Below are positions 25,650-34,215 of a DNA stretch of 38,469 nucleotides, piece by piece. A program made the position numbers and the translations under genes. Source of the DNA: Acidobacteriaceae bacterium. GTDB lineage: Bacteria; Acidobacteriota; Terriglobia; Terriglobales; Acidobacteriaceae. The stretch spans positions 1 through 38,469 of the forward strand of contig PKXI01000127.1 in assembly GCA_003133425.1 (NCBI GenBank). The letters run 5' to 3'. A model generated the notes under the pieces. That model was not told the origin of the DNA. It worked only from the letters and a program-made list of their open reading frames with translations, and did no database searches. Each line of letters begins with the position of its first letter. The stretch's first letter is position 1.

Positions 25650-26891
25650 TCAGATGTTTCCTACAAAACGGCCGGGGTTGAGAATGCGGTTAGGGTCAAA
25701 GCGGCGTTTTATTTCGCGCATTAGCGGTAGTGCGTTTGAATCGCAGCCCCACACGTCAAGGCCGTCCCGCAACGCTTCCGGAAATTGTTGGGCAACCACG
25801 CTGCCGCCGCAGCCATGCAGCCTGCCACGAAGATCCTTAATTAGCGCAATCGCCGCGTCTGGAGAGGATTTCAGCGCCACCGCCATCAAGCCCGGAGCCT
25901 GGGCCACTATTGAAATCTCTGCGCCTTCTCTAGCCGCCCATTGCTGCAACTCCGTGGTTACGGGACAAACATCGCTGGGCAGCAACGAGACTTTAAGAAC
26001 AACCGCGCCCTCAGTTGCAAAAAGTTCCTGTCGCGCCTGCCATACGTTTTCCGACGCCTCGCACAACTCAATCTGCCCGAAGAGCTTCTGCAAGCGTCCC
26101 GCATGATCGTCCATGCACTCGGGCAGGGCTGCGATCCGAACATCGAGTGCGCACTCCTGCTCCCGCACGCGAACTTGTACGGCAGAGGGAGTCATCTGCG
26201 AATCGAGCAGCCCGCGTAGCGGCTCGGCAAATCTCGCGGCATCCGTTGCAGTCGCGGTCCACGTGCGCGCGTGAACTTCCACAGGATGCAGGCGGAAGTT
26301 CACTTCAGTAATCACGCCCAGCGTTCCAAAGCTGCCGGTCATCAGCTTGTGAAGATCGTACCCGGCAACATTTTTCACCACCTTGCCGCCGGTTTTTGCA
26401 ACGGTGCCATCGGCAAGCACAATCGTCATTCCAATAATCAAGTCGCGCAGGCCGCCGTATTTCAGCCGCAACGAGCCACCATCGTTGGCAGCTACCACGC
26501 CGCCCACCGTGGCCAGTTTGGGCCACAGCGGATCGAGCGCAACTGTTTGCCTGTTTTGCGCTAGTTCCTTCTGCATTTCTGCCCAGTTGCAACCCGCCTC
26601 AACGGTGCAGGTCATGTCCTGCCAGGGATGTTCGCGCAGGGTATTCATGCGCTTCAGATCCAGCCGTATCCCCGCCTCTACCGGATTCCCCCAGCCAAGC
26701 TTGGTGCAGCTACCGACTGGCGTCACGGCAATGCCGTTCGCATCGGCAAAGCGAAGTATCTGGGCAATCTGCTGTGCGTCCGCCGCAGCAACGGCGACCG
26801 TCTTACCGCAGAGCTGCGTGTGTTCTTGTCCGGCGATCGAGGCCAGATGAGCCAGGCATTCTTGCTGCGTCATTGAAGTCGTCGTGCTCAT
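25650..26891 (-). CDS. glcE: Glycolate oxidase FAD-binding subunit
   Basis: A 413-residue protein of the FAD-binding PCMH type: 'GNPVEAGIRLDLKRMN' near residue 68, 'TVEAGCNWAEMQKEL', 'VGGVVAANDGGSLRLKYGGLRDLIIGM' in parts, and 'KNVAGYDLHKLMTGSFGTLGVI' in parts, which are all characteristic of GlcE. The C-terminus 'MREIKRRFDPNRILNPGRF' is the usual ending of the family. It is the second flavoprotein subunit of the GlcDEF complex. ATG 26891 shares one base with the glcD stop (TAATG), so translation is coupled. An upstream frame to 26960 lies within glcD and is rejected. Confidence 0.94.
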   Translation of the reverse strand: MSTTTSMTQQECLAHLASIAGQEHTQLCGKTVAVAAADAQQIAQILRFADANGIAVTPVGSCTKLGWGNPVEAGIRLDLKRMNTLREHPWQDMTCTVEAGCNWAEMQKELAQNRQTVALDPLWPKLATVGGVVAANDGGSLRLKYGGLRDLIIGMTIVLADGTVAKTGGKVVKNVAGYDLHKLMTGSFGTLGVITEVNFRLHPVEVHARTWTATATDAARFAEPLRGLLDSQMTPSAVQVRVREQECALDVRIAALPECMDDHAGRLQKLFGQIELCEASENVWQARQELFATEGAVVLKVSLLPSDVCPVTTELQQWAAREGAEISIVAQAPGLMAVALKSSPDAAIALIKDLRGRLHGCGGSVVAQQFPEALRDGLDVWGCDSNALPLMREIKRRFDPNRILNPGRFVGNI

Positions 26892-28357
26892 TAGAAAATC
26901 TCCGCAATGCCGGCCGTTTCCAGCGGATGCGGCTTGTAGGGGCCGGGGACATCCCCGCACAGCCGCGGCCGCGGAAAGACCTTATCCGGGTTCGAGATGT
27001 TCTGTGGATCGAAGGCGCAGCGCACCAGTTGCATCGTCTGGAGATCCGGCTCAGAGAACATGTAGCCGAGCGCTTGCTGCTTCTCCTTGCCCACGCCGTG
27101 TTCGCCGGTAATGGAACCGCCGCTATCCACGCAGAGGTGCAGAATGCGGTAGGAGAGATCGAGCGCAATCTCTTCCTGTCCCTCAATGGCGCGATCGTAA
27201 AGAACCAGCGGATGCAGGTTACCGTCGCCGGCATGAAAAACGTTGGCCACGCGCAGGTTCACCGCGGAAGACATGCGGTCAATCTCGCTCAGCACGCTCG
27301 GCAGGGCAGTGCGTGGAATCACTCCGTCCTGCACGATATAGTTCGGCGAGATGCGGCCCATGGCGGCAAACGCAGCCTTGCGCCCCTTCCACACCAGCGC
27401 GCGCTCAGCGTCCGATTGCGCCACGCGAATTTCCCTTGCGCCGTTGTTGCGGCAAATCTCCAGTGCCTGACCCATCAGCACTTCCACTTCGCTCGATGGC
27501 CCGTCGAGTTCCACCAGCAGCAGTCCGCCACAGACGGGATAGTGGGCATGCACGGCCGCTTCCGCCGCTTCAATCGCGAGAGCATCCATGATCTCCAGTG
27601 CGGATGGCAGCATTCCCGCGGCAATAATGTCGCTCACGGTCTGGCCTGCGGCCTGCGGAGAATCAAATGCCGCCAACAGTGTCTGCACTACTTCAGGTCT
27701 CTTGACAATGCGCAGCGTAACCTTGGTGGCCACACCCAGCGTGCCCTCCGAGCCCACGAAGACACCGGTCAAGTCGTATCCGGGCGCGTCCAGCGTTGCC
27801 GAGCCCAGTTGCACAAGTTCGCCGCTGGGCAGCACGACCTCCAGCCCCAGCGTATGCGTTACTGTGAATCCGTATTTCAGGCAGTGCGCTCCGCCGGAAT
27901 TCTCCGCCACATTGCCGCCAATCGTGCACACCGACTGCGACGACGGATCGGGCGCGTAGAAATACCCCTGGGGCGCCACGCGCTGTGTCACATGCGAGTT
28001 GATGACGCCGGGCTCGACAACGACGTATCTGTTTGCAATGTCGACCTCGAGAATGTGGTTCATCCGCGACAGGCTGATCACCACGCCACCCGCAGCCGGC
28101 AGTGCGCCGCCGCTCAATCCGGTGCCCGCCCCGCGGCTCACGAAAGGTATCTTGTGCCGCGCACAAATGCGGACCACCGCCTGCACTTCTCCTGTATTGC
28201 GAGGCAGTACAACGGCACCGGGCATTACACGGAAATTGGTCAGCCCGTCACATTCATAGGTCTGCAACTGGCTCTCGCCGGTGATCAATCCGTCCGCGCC
28301 AACGGCCGCGCGCAGTTCGTCAATGTGGCTTTGGGGAAGCACTCTGCCAAATAGCAT
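26891..28357 (-). CDS. glcD: Glycolate oxidase FAD-linked catalytic subunit
   Basis: A 488-residue FAD-linked oxidase. The PCMH domain occupies about residues 40-215 ('PFVSRGAGTGLSGGALPAAG' at 71-90, 'IGGNVAENSGGAHCLKYG'). The C-terminal catalytic domain ends with 'GEHGVGKEKQQAL' and 'FDPQNISNPDKVFP', as in GlcD and related lactate/glycolate dehydrogenases. It oxidises glycolate (possibly also D-lactate) at FAD and hands electrons on to GlcF. It is the first gene of the minus-strand glc operon. No Shine-Dalgarno sequence is evident before ATG 28357. A candidate promoter with an operator in its spacer lies just upstream. Confidence 0.94.
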   Translation of the reverse strand: MLFGRVLPQSHIDELRAAVGADGLITGESQLQTYECDGLTNFRVMPGAVVLPRNTGEVQAVVRICARHKIPFVSRGAGTGLSGGALPAAGGVVISLSRMNHILEVDIANRYVVVEPGVINSHVTQRVAPQGYFYAPDPSSQSVCTIGGNVAENSGGAHCLKYGFTVTHTLGLEVVLPSGELVQLGSATLDAPGYDLTGVFVGSEGTLGVATKVTLRIVKRPEVVQTLLAAFDSPQAAGQTVSDIIAAGMLPSALEIMDALAIEAAEAAVHAHYPVCGGLLLVELDGPSSEVEVLMGQALEICRNNGAREIRVAQSDAERALVWKGRKAAFAAMGRISPNYIVQDGVIPRTALPSVLSEIDRMSSAVNLRVANVFHAGDGNLHPLVLYDRAIEGQEEIALDLSYRILHLCVDSGGSITGEHGVGKEKQQALGYMFSEPDLQTMQLVRCAFDPQNISNPDKVFPRPRLCGDVPGPYKPHPLETAGIAEIF

Positions 28358-28382
28358 ACTCGATCAGGGGCAAGGTTGGCTT

Positions 28383-28411
28383 CATAAATCGGATTGTCAG
28401 ACCATCGACAA
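28383..28411 (-). promoter_or_regulatory. Putative promoter of the glcDEF operon
   Basis: On the minus strand TTGTCG (28411-28406) and TTTATG (28388-28383) are spaced by exactly 17 nt, 4/6 and 3/6 to consensus. The start would lie near 28376, about 20 nt before the glcD ATG. The match is weak, but the placement and the operator in the spacer make it the best candidate. Confidence 0.35.
28392..28406. promoter_or_regulatory. Near-palindromic operator of FadR/GlcC (GntR-type) style
   Basis: GATTGTC-A-GACCATC has seven-base arms with one mismatched pair. The core TTGTCAGACCA fits the FadR-subfamily GntR pattern TNGTNNNACNA seen for lactate and glycolate regulators such as LldR. It lies wholly in the spacer of the putative glcD promoter. 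No GntR gene is in the window, so the regulator would be encoded elsewhere. Confidence 0.5.
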
Positions 28412-28978
28412 ATTGAACCCATCAAAAAATGGCGGAAACCTTGGTTGCGGGCTCAATGTGTACCCTCGAAACCGGATCGCCAGGCGAAGGGGTTTCGTGG
28501 CCAGGGCGGCCCCAGTCCGGAGCAGAAAAGGCTATGCATTCCTGATGCGCCGGTCCCACGCTTCAAGACAATTTACTGACTCTGCGTCCTGGCAGCTCCC
28601 TCGGAATCGCCAGGAGCCAAATGGTAGAACCGTCCGCGCCCGAGTCATTCTCGATCGCGAATCTTAGGTAATTCAAATTAAAAGACTTAGATTCGTTTGT
28701 TCCTATCCTGACAATCCGTCCGAAGGGCAAAATTCTATTACCACGCGCGTCCCCGTTGTCGCTGCCGGTGCGCACAACTGCTGGGGTGACACCCATCACA
28801 GCCGACCCCTCTTGCGAGGAGCAGAATAGCGCGGGCTTTGAGGAAGTATTTCCAGGGTCCGAGATAAGGGCCCTGTCAGCAAAAAGGACAAGACCGTGGC
28901 CTCTGCAGGTAGTGGAAAAGCAGCGCCGGAGCGGGGAGGATGCGCGGACAAGAAATGCGCATCCGGAGGCAATTGCAG
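28412..28978. other. Gene-free divergent region between the glc and 2-oxoacid operons
   Basis: About 570 bp with no supported gene. An AT-richer island at 28671-28742 contains CTGACA (28708-28713) and AT-rich -10-like words, and is the likeliest place for the promoter of the downstream operon. A hairpin lies at 28853-28875. A minus-strand frame over 28563-29114 contains a protein-like looking stretch that I do not recognise and do not call. Confidence 0.4.
28853..28875. promoter_or_regulatory. Hairpin in the leader of the 2-oxoacid/amino-acid operon
   Basis: CAGGGTCC (28853-28860) pairs with GGGCCCTG (28868-28875), eight pairs including one G-U, around a 7-nt loop, about 100 nt before the CoA-transferase start. 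It could be a leader hairpin or a protein site. No attenuator peptide or riboswitch pattern was recognised. Confidence 0.25.
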
Positions 28979-30304
28979 ATGTCCTGGAACGAGGACTACA
29001 GAAGCAAACGCATGAGCGCCGCACAAGCCCTGGATGCAGTTCGCTCCGGAGATCGCGTTTGGATTCAATCGGGCTGCGGGACACCTTCAGTTCTGGTTGA
29101 CGCGCTGGTGGCACACGCTTTCAGCCTGCGCGACGTCGAAATCGTTCACATGATGACGCTCGGCGCCGCGGACTACACAAAGCCGGAGTTCGAAGGGCAT
29201 TTTCGCCACCGCGGATTGTTCCTCGGCGCAAATGTTCGCGAGGCGGTCGCCGCCGGGCGCGCAGACTACACGCCCATCTTTCTTAGCGAGATTGAAGGCC
29301 TGTTTGAAAGCGGTTCTCTGCCCCTGGATGTGGTGCTGATGCAGGTTTCACCGCCGGATGCGCACGGATTCGTGAGCCTGGGAACCACGGTGGACGGCAC
29401 CCTCAATGCCGCGCGTTACGCAAAGACCGTCATAGCCGAAGTCAACGAGCGGATGCCGCGCACGCATGGCGACACATTTATCCATGTGAGCCGAATCTCC
29501 GCCGTGGTGGAGACATCGCGCCCGCTACTCGAACTCCACGCAGAGCCATGCACCGAGATCCACCTTCGCGTCGCGCGTAACGTGGCCTCACTGATACCCG
29601 ATGGCGCAACAATTCAAACCGGCATCGGCGGCATCTCCGAGGCCGTGCTCCAGTGCCTGGGCGACAAGCGCGATCTGGGCATTCACACGGAGATGTGCCC
29701 GGATGGCATTGTCGATCTTATCGAGTCCGGCGTGCTGAATGGTCAACGAAAATCACTCCTTCGGGGCAAGGCGGTAGTGGCCTTCGTGCTCGGAACGCAG
29801 CGGCTGTTTGATTGCATCCACGAGAACCCCCTCTTCGAATTCCGGCCCATCTGTTACACCAACGATCCATTTGTCGTGGCGCAAAACGACCGCATGGTCG
29901 CTATCAATTCGGCGCTGCAGATCGATCTCACCGGCCAGGTCTGCGCCGATTCGATCGGAACGAGGCCCTACAGCGGCTTTGGTGGCCAACTGGATTTCAT
30001 TCGCGGAGCAGCGCGTTCCAAGGGCGGCGTGCCCATCATCGCTTTGCCTGCGACCGCCATGCATGGCAGTGTGTCGCGTATCGTGCCAATGCTGGAACCG
30101 GGCGCAGGCGTCGTTACGTCGCGAGCAGACGTGCAGTACGTGGTTACCGAGCACGGCATCGCCTACTTGCATGGAAAAACGTTGCGCGAACGGGCGCAGG
30201 CGCTGATCGCTATTGCCGATCCGCGCTTTCAACAGGAACTGGAAGATTTTGCAGTGCGCGCCCATTATCTTGAGCGCGAAAAGACGGCGGCTGGGTTTGC
30301 CTGA
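28979..30304 (+). CDS. Acetyl-CoA hydrolase/4-hydroxybutyrate CoA-transferase family protein
   Basis: A 441-residue protein of the acetyl-CoA hydrolase/transferase family. The N-terminal domain has '[18 protein letters not shown]' (about 24-41) and the C-terminal domain '[17 protein letters not shown]' (about 235-251), in which Glu238 is the catalytic glutamate equivalent, followed by '[14 protein letters not shown]'. It transfers CoA between an acyl-CoA and a free acid (or water). ATG 28979 has GGAGG (28965-28969) 9 nt upstream; an in-frame ATG at 28940 has its GGGGAGG directly abutting and is less likely. First gene of the operon with the 2-oxoacid:ferredoxin oxidoreductase, so branched acyl-CoA is a plausible partner, by inference. 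Confidence 0.88.
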   Translation: MSWNEDYRSKRMSAAQALDAVRSGDRVWIQSGCGTPSVLVDALVAHAFSLRDVEIVHMMTLGAADYTKPEFEGHFRHRGLFLGANVREAVAAGRADYTPIFLSEIEGLFESGSLPLDVVLMQVSPPDAHGFVSLGTTVDGTLNAARYAKTVIAEVNERMPRTHGDTFIHVSRISAVVETSRPLLELHAEPCTEIHLRVARNVASLIPDGATIQTGIGGISEAVLQCLGDKRDLGIHTEMCPDGIVDLIESGVLNGQRKSLLRGKAVVAFVLGTQRLFDCIHENPLFEFRPICYTNDPFVVAQNDRMVAINSALQIDLTGQVCADSIGTRPYSGFGGQLDFIRGAARSKGGVPIIALPATAMHGSVSRIVPMLEPGAGVVTSRADVQYVVTEHGIAYLHGKTLRERAQALIAIADPRFQQELEDFAVRAHYLEREKTAAGFA

Positions 30305-30336
30305 GAGGCACACGGCCCGCCGAAGAGGAGCAGGGA

Positions 30337-30639
30337 ATGACGGATGTCGGCAAGCGGGATCGAGGCTTGTTGCGGATCGACGTAGATGAGTGCAAGGGAT
30401 GCGGGTTGTGTATTGAAGCCTGTCCGCCCAAAGTGATCGCCATGAGCGAGTATCTGAACCACTACGGCTATCGCACCGCGATGTATGCGGGCGCGGGCTG
30501 TACCGGTTGCGGAATCTGCTTTATGGCCTGTCCGGAGCCCGGTGCGATAACGGTATTGCGTGCCGTGATGCAAAAGGCTGGTGCGGTCCCCGTGATGAAT
30601 AGCGGCATTCAGGGGGTCAGCCAATGCGCAAACAACTGA
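30337..30639 (+). CDS. 2-oxoacid:ferredoxin oxidoreductase delta subunit (2x[4Fe-4S] ferredoxin)
   Basis: A 100-residue ferredoxin-like protein with two complete clusters: Cys19/22/25/29 ('[12 protein letters not shown]') and Cys55/58/61/65 ('[15 protein letters not shown]'). Such delta subunits pass electrons from the thiamine/iron-sulfur core of VOR- and KGOR-type enzymes to external ferredoxin. It starts 32 nt after the CoA-transferase, with GAGGAG upstream, and its last 16 nt overlap the alpha-subunit start, so production of the subunits is coupled. It could be mistaken for a free ferredoxin, but the position and overlap argue for a complex subunit. Confidence 0.9.
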   Translation: MTDVGKRDRGLLRIDVDECKGCGLCIEACPPKVIAMSEYLNHYGYRTAMYAGAGCTGCGICFMACPEPGAITVLRAVMQKAGAVPVMNSGIQGVSQCANN

Positions 30640-31718
30640 TGAAGGGAAATGAAGCCATCGTCAAAAGCGCAATTCTCGCCGGATGCCGCGCGTTCTATGG
30701 CTATCCCATCACGCCGGCCAGCGAGATTACCGAGGCTGCGGCGGAATACATGCCGCGTGCCGGAGGAGTTTTCCTCCAGGCCGAGAGCGAAGTTGCCGCT
30801 ATCAATATGTTGTACGGCGGTGCCTCCGCGGGGGTGCGCTGCATGACCGCCTCCAGCGGCCCCGGAATCAGCCTGATGCAGGAAGGCATCAGCTACATGG
30901 CCGGCGCGCAACTGCCCTGCGTCATTGCCGACATTACTCGCGGCGGTCCTGGTCTGGGCAACATCGCTGCCGAGCAGAGTGACTACCACCAGGTGGTAAA
31001 GGGTGGCGGCCACGGCAACTACCGAACCATCGTGCTGGCTCCGCATTCCGTGCAGGAGATGGCCGATCTCACCGCGCTGGCCTTCGAACTGGCAGACCGC
31101 TATCGGAACCCTGTTGTGCTTCTCGCCGATGGGTTCATCGGCCAGATGATGGAGCCGGTCGAGTTTCCGCAGACTGCCGTCCCACCGCAACAGCCTGATT
31201 GGGCCGTCGCTGGTACTGCCGAAACGCGCGGCAACCTGATCACATCGCTCTTCATGGATATCGACGATCTTGAAGCGCACAACCGCAATCTCGAACAGAA
31301 GTATCGCTGCGCGGAGCACGCCGAGGCCCGCGCCGAAGAGTGGCAGACCGAAGGCGCCGAGATTGTTCTCGTTGGCTACGGCATTGTCGGTCGGATTCTG
31401 AAAGCCGTCACCGCGGAGGCGCGTGCCGATGGCATCAACGTTGGTGTACTCCGGCCCATCACGTTGTATCCGTTTCCGAAATCCAATTTCCATCGACTCG
31501 CCGAGACTGCCCGCGTCTTCGTCGTTGTGGAGATGAGCAATGGCCAGTTGGTAGAGGATGTGCGGCTGGCCTTGAATGGCGTCCGGCCGGTCGAGTTCCT
31601 TGGCCGTTCTGGAGGCAACGTGCCGTCACACGAAGAAGTGCTCAACCTGGTGCGCAAACTGGCGCGGCGATCCGCGCCCGCGATCGAGTTGGATGAGGAG
31701 CGGCTGGCAAATGTCTAG
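30624..31718 (+). CDS. 2-oxoacid:ferredoxin oxidoreductase alpha subunit (VorB/KorA-like)
   Basis: A 364-residue protein. '[25 protein letters not shown]' (residues 7-31, cited here in parts) carries the 'YPITP' substrate-binding motif of the alpha subunit. '[16 protein letters not shown]' and '[12 protein letters not shown]' follow, then the C-terminal domain II ('[13 protein letters not shown]', '[10 protein letters not shown]'). It binds the pyrimidine side of thiamine diphosphate together with the beta subunit. The protein resembles 3-methyl-2-oxobutanoate (VOR) and 2-oxoglutarate (KOR) enzymes; the branched-chain aminotransferase in the same operon favours VOR. It overlaps the ferredoxin gene by 16 nt and the beta-gamma gene by 8 nt. 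Confidence 0.9.
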   Translation: MRKQLMKGNEAIVKSAILAGCRAFYGYPITPASEITEAAAEYMPRAGGVFLQAESEVAAINMLYGGASAGVRCMTASSGPGISLMQEGISYMAGAQLPCVIADITRGGPGLGNIAAEQSDYHQVVKGGGHGNYRTIVLAPHSVQEMADLTALAFELADRYRNPVVLLADGFIGQMMEPVEFPQTAVPPQQPDWAVAGTAETRGNLITSLFMDIDDLEAHNRNLEQKYRCAEHAEARAEEWQTEGAEIVLVGYGIVGRILKAVTAEARADGINVGVLRPITLYPFPKSNFHRLAETARVFVVVEMSNGQLVEDVRLALNGVRPVEFLGRSGGNVPSHEEVLNLVRKLARRSAPAIELDEERLANV

Positions 31719-33171
31719 CGAATTGGTTCAGGAATACACGGTGGTTCAAGGCAGGGCAAAGTCTTTCTACGAGCGCTATGAGCGCAAGCCGGAGCTGCAA
31801 CACCAGACGCACTTCTGTCCCGGATGCGGCCACGGCGTGGTCCACAAAATGCTCGCCCGCGCCATCGATGAGCTTGGCATCCAGGACAAGACGATTCTCG
31901 TTGGCCCAGTTGGCTGCTCGGTCTTCACCTATTACTACTTCGACGTGGGCAACGTGCAGGCTGCGCACGGCCGCGCCCCGGCTGTGGCCACTGCCATGAA
32001 GCGCAGCAGGCCTGAGAGCATCGTCATCGGCTACCAGGGCGACGGCGACCTGTCAGCCATCGGCGCCGCAGAAATTCTGCATGCGGCCAATCGTGGCGAA
32101 AACATCACAGTGATCTTCGTCAACAACGCCATCTACAGCATGACCGGCGGACAGGCCGCGCCCACTACTCTGATAGGACAAAAAAGCACAACCACTCCCG
32201 GCGGCCGCAGTGCCGCTACTGAAGGCTACCCGATGCACGTGAGCGAATTGCTGGCCACGCTGCAGGGGCCTGTCTACATTGAACGCGTGGGCCTGGGAGA
32301 CAACAAGCAGATTGCGCAGGCAAACCGCGCCGTGCGCCGCGGAGTCGAAAATCAGGTGAAGGGGCTGGGCTTCTCGCTCATTGAGGTGCTTGCGCCCTGC
32401 CCGACCATCTGGAAGATGTCCGCGGTCGATGCACAGCATTGGGTGCGCGACGTGATGGAGCAGACTTATCCTCTCGGCGTGCTCTGCGATCGCACCAAAG
32501 ACAAGCAGCCCAGGCAGCAGCCTGAAGAAGCGCCGTCGCTCGATGCAATTCCTGCGCTTCTAGGCGTTGCCGATGAAGAGTCGCCCGAAAAAATTGCGGT
32601 GCTAAGCGAGCAAACAGCAGCAGTAGACCTTCATGTGCGCGTAGCCGGCTTCGGCGGCCAGGGCGTTCTGCTCCTCGGTGAAGTTCTCGCGGAGGCAGGA
32701 TTGGATGCGGGCCTCGAAGTTTCGTGGCTCCCATCCTATGGTCCGGAAATGCGCTCAGGCACTTCAAACTGCCACGTGCGTCTGTCGAGCCAGGGAATCG
32801 ATTCACCGCTGGTAACGTCACCCAATATTTTGGTGGCAATGAACGAACCGTCGCTCAGGAAGTTCGACAAGAGCGTGCGTCCCGGCGGATGGGTCATTTA
32901 CAACGGCGAAGAGTTTCCGGCCGATTGCGTGCGCGAAGACGTGCGTGTGTTCGCTATTCCCTTCACTCAAGTGGCGCACGAATTGGGCGACGCGCGGGCC
33001 TGCAACATGGTTATGCTCGGCGCACTGCTTGAAATTGCTGGCGGATTGCCGCAGACCAGCATCGATGCTGCACTGCGCCGTCTGGTCAAAAACACAAGAT
33101 GGCTTGCCCTTGACGAACGCGCGCTGGCGCGGGGCAGGGAACTCTTCAGGGAGTCGTGTCAGGAGGTGTGA
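31711..33171 (+). CDS. 2-oxoacid:ferredoxin oxidoreductase, fused beta (TPP) and gamma subunits
   Basis: A 486-residue fusion. Residues 1-260 are the beta subunit: Cys36, Cys39, Cys69 and Cys230 are placed as the proximal [4Fe-4S] ligands of KorB-type proteins, and 'GDGDLSAIG' (110-118) with '[11 protein letters not shown]' (138-148) is the thiamine-diphosphate/Mg motif. A linker of about 45 residues rich in Gln, Glu and Pro follows. Residues about 306-486 are the gamma subunit ('[17 protein letters not shown]', '[15 protein letters not shown]'). The two are often separate genes. ATG 31711 overlaps the alpha stop by 8 nt; an upstream open frame to 31576 lies inside the alpha gene and is rejected. 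The TPP and cluster sites are intact, so it should be active. Confidence 0.92.
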   Translation: MSSELVQEYTVVQGRAKSFYERYERKPELQHQTHFCPGCGHGVVHKMLARAIDELGIQDKTILVGPVGCSVFTYYYFDVGNVQAAHGRAPAVATAMKRSRPESIVIGYQGDGDLSAIGAAEILHAANRGENITVIFVNNAIYSMTGGQAAPTTLIGQKSTTTPGGRSAATEGYPMHVSELLATLQGPVYIERVGLGDNKQIAQANRAVRRGVENQVKGLGFSLIEVLAPCPTIWKMSAVDAQHWVRDVMEQTYPLGVLCDRTKDKQPRQQPEEAPSLDAIPALLGVADEESPEKIAVLSEQTAAVDLHVRVAGFGGQGVLLLGEVLAEAGLDAGLEVSWLPSYGPEMRSGTSNCHVRLSSQGIDSPLVTSPNILVAMNEPSLRKFDKSVRPGGWVIYNGEEFPADCVREDVRVFAIPFTQVAHELGDARACNMVMLGALLEIAGGLPQTSIDAALRRLVKNTRWLALDERALARGRELFRESCQEV

Positions 33172-33172
33172 T

Positions 33173-34159
33173 TTGAAAGCCGATGCGGATCCGAACCTGA
33201 TTGTTTTTTTTGGCGGGCAATATATGCCGCTTTGCGAAGCCCGCGTAGGCATACTTACCCATGCACTTCACTACGGGACCGGCGTCTTTGAGGGCGTGCG
33301 CGCTCACTGGGATGAGCCCGCGCAAGAGCTTTTTGTCATGCGCCCCATCGAGCATTTCGAGCGCTGGAAGCTGAACTGCGGCATCCTGCGCATTGAGGTC
33401 CCAGCCTCGCCCGAGGAGTTGTGCGCCATCACTACGGAGTTGATGCGCCGCAACGGGCTTCGGACCAACGTCTATGTCCGGCCCATTGCTTACAAGAGCG
33501 CGGAACGGGTCGGTGTAAGTACCGACGATCAGGACTCCTGGGCCATTATCGCGCTGCCGTTCGGCGACTATCTGCACGCTGAAAACGGACTGCACGCCGG
33601 AATTAGCTCATGGCGGCGTATCGAAGACAATGCGATTCCTGCGCGCGCCAAGATCTGTGGAGCCTATGTAAACAGCGCGCTGGCCACCGATGAGGTGCGC
33701 CGCAACGGATTCGACGAAGCAATCTTCCTCAATGAGAGCGGCCACGTTGCCGAAGGCGCCACCTGCAACATCTTTATGGTTCGCAAGGGAAAGCTGATCA
33801 CGCCGTCGGTTACTGAAAACGTGCTCGAAGGCATCACGCGCGATTCAATCATGGAACTGGCGCAGCGCGAACTCGGCCTGCAGGTTGTGGAGCGGCCAAT
33901 CGACCGCAGCGAACTTTATATGTGCGACGAGCTGTTCCTCACCGGCACTGCCGTGGGCATCGCGCCGATCGTGCGCGTCGACCATCGGCCGGTGAAGGAT
34001 GCCGCCATCGGCCCGATTGCGCGCCAGTTGCAGCAGGCCTATTTTGACGCAACGCGAGGACATTTAACGGCATACCGGAAGTGGTTGGTTCCGGTTTATC
34101 GGACCCAGCAGTCGCCCGCGGTGGACACGGTTCTGCTGGCAGAAAAGAGTGTCGCCTGA
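33173..34159 (+). CDS. ilvE: Branched-chain amino acid aminotransferase (class IV, PLP)
   Basis: A 328-residue fold-type IV aminotransferase. 'HYGTGVFEGVRA' (33-44), the PLP lysine Lys160 in 'ARAKICGAYVNS', Glu194 in 'HVAEGATCNIF', and 'CDELFLTGTAVGIAPI' in the C-terminal part match IlvE closely, with lysine and glutamate numbers almost the same as in E. coli. It interconverts Leu, Ile and Val with their 2-oxoacids, with 2-oxoglutarate/glutamate as partner. The start is taken as TTG 33173: no in-frame ATG or GTG fits, AGGAGG (33161-33166) is 6 nt upstream, and the frame begins 1 nt after the beta-gamma stop. An ATG in the long open frame upstream lies inside the previous gene. Confidence 0.9.
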   Translation: MKADADPNLIVFFGGQYMPLCEARVGILTHALHYGTGVFEGVRAHWDEPAQELFVMRPIEHFERWKLNCGILRIEVPASPEELCAITTELMRRNGLRTNVYVRPIAYKSAERVGVSTDDQDSWAIIALPFGDYLHAENGLHAGISSWRRIEDNAIPARAKICGAYVNSALATDEVRRNGFDEAIFLNESGHVAEGATCNIFMVRKGKLITPSVTENVLEGITRDSIMELAQRELGLQVVERPIDRSELYMCDELFLTGTAVGIAPIVRVDHRPVKDAAIGPIARQLQQAYFDATRGHLTAYRKWLVPVYRTQQSPAVDTVLLAEKSVA

Positions 34160-34215
34160 GCAAGTGCCAATGCGCAGTTACCGCAACGGCCCAGGCCAGG
34201 CAAGGAGGAAAGAAG

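Noticed and set aside
26774..28354. 526-codon open frame on the plus strand
   Set aside because: It is antisense to glcD and glcE; its His/Arg/Gln-rich translation has no recognisable domain.
28563..29114. 183-codon minus-strand frame with a somewhat protein-like C-terminal stretch
   Set aside because: Its N-terminal part is antisense to the CoA-transferase start and the rest matches no family I can name. Without a search it cannot be supported as a gene.
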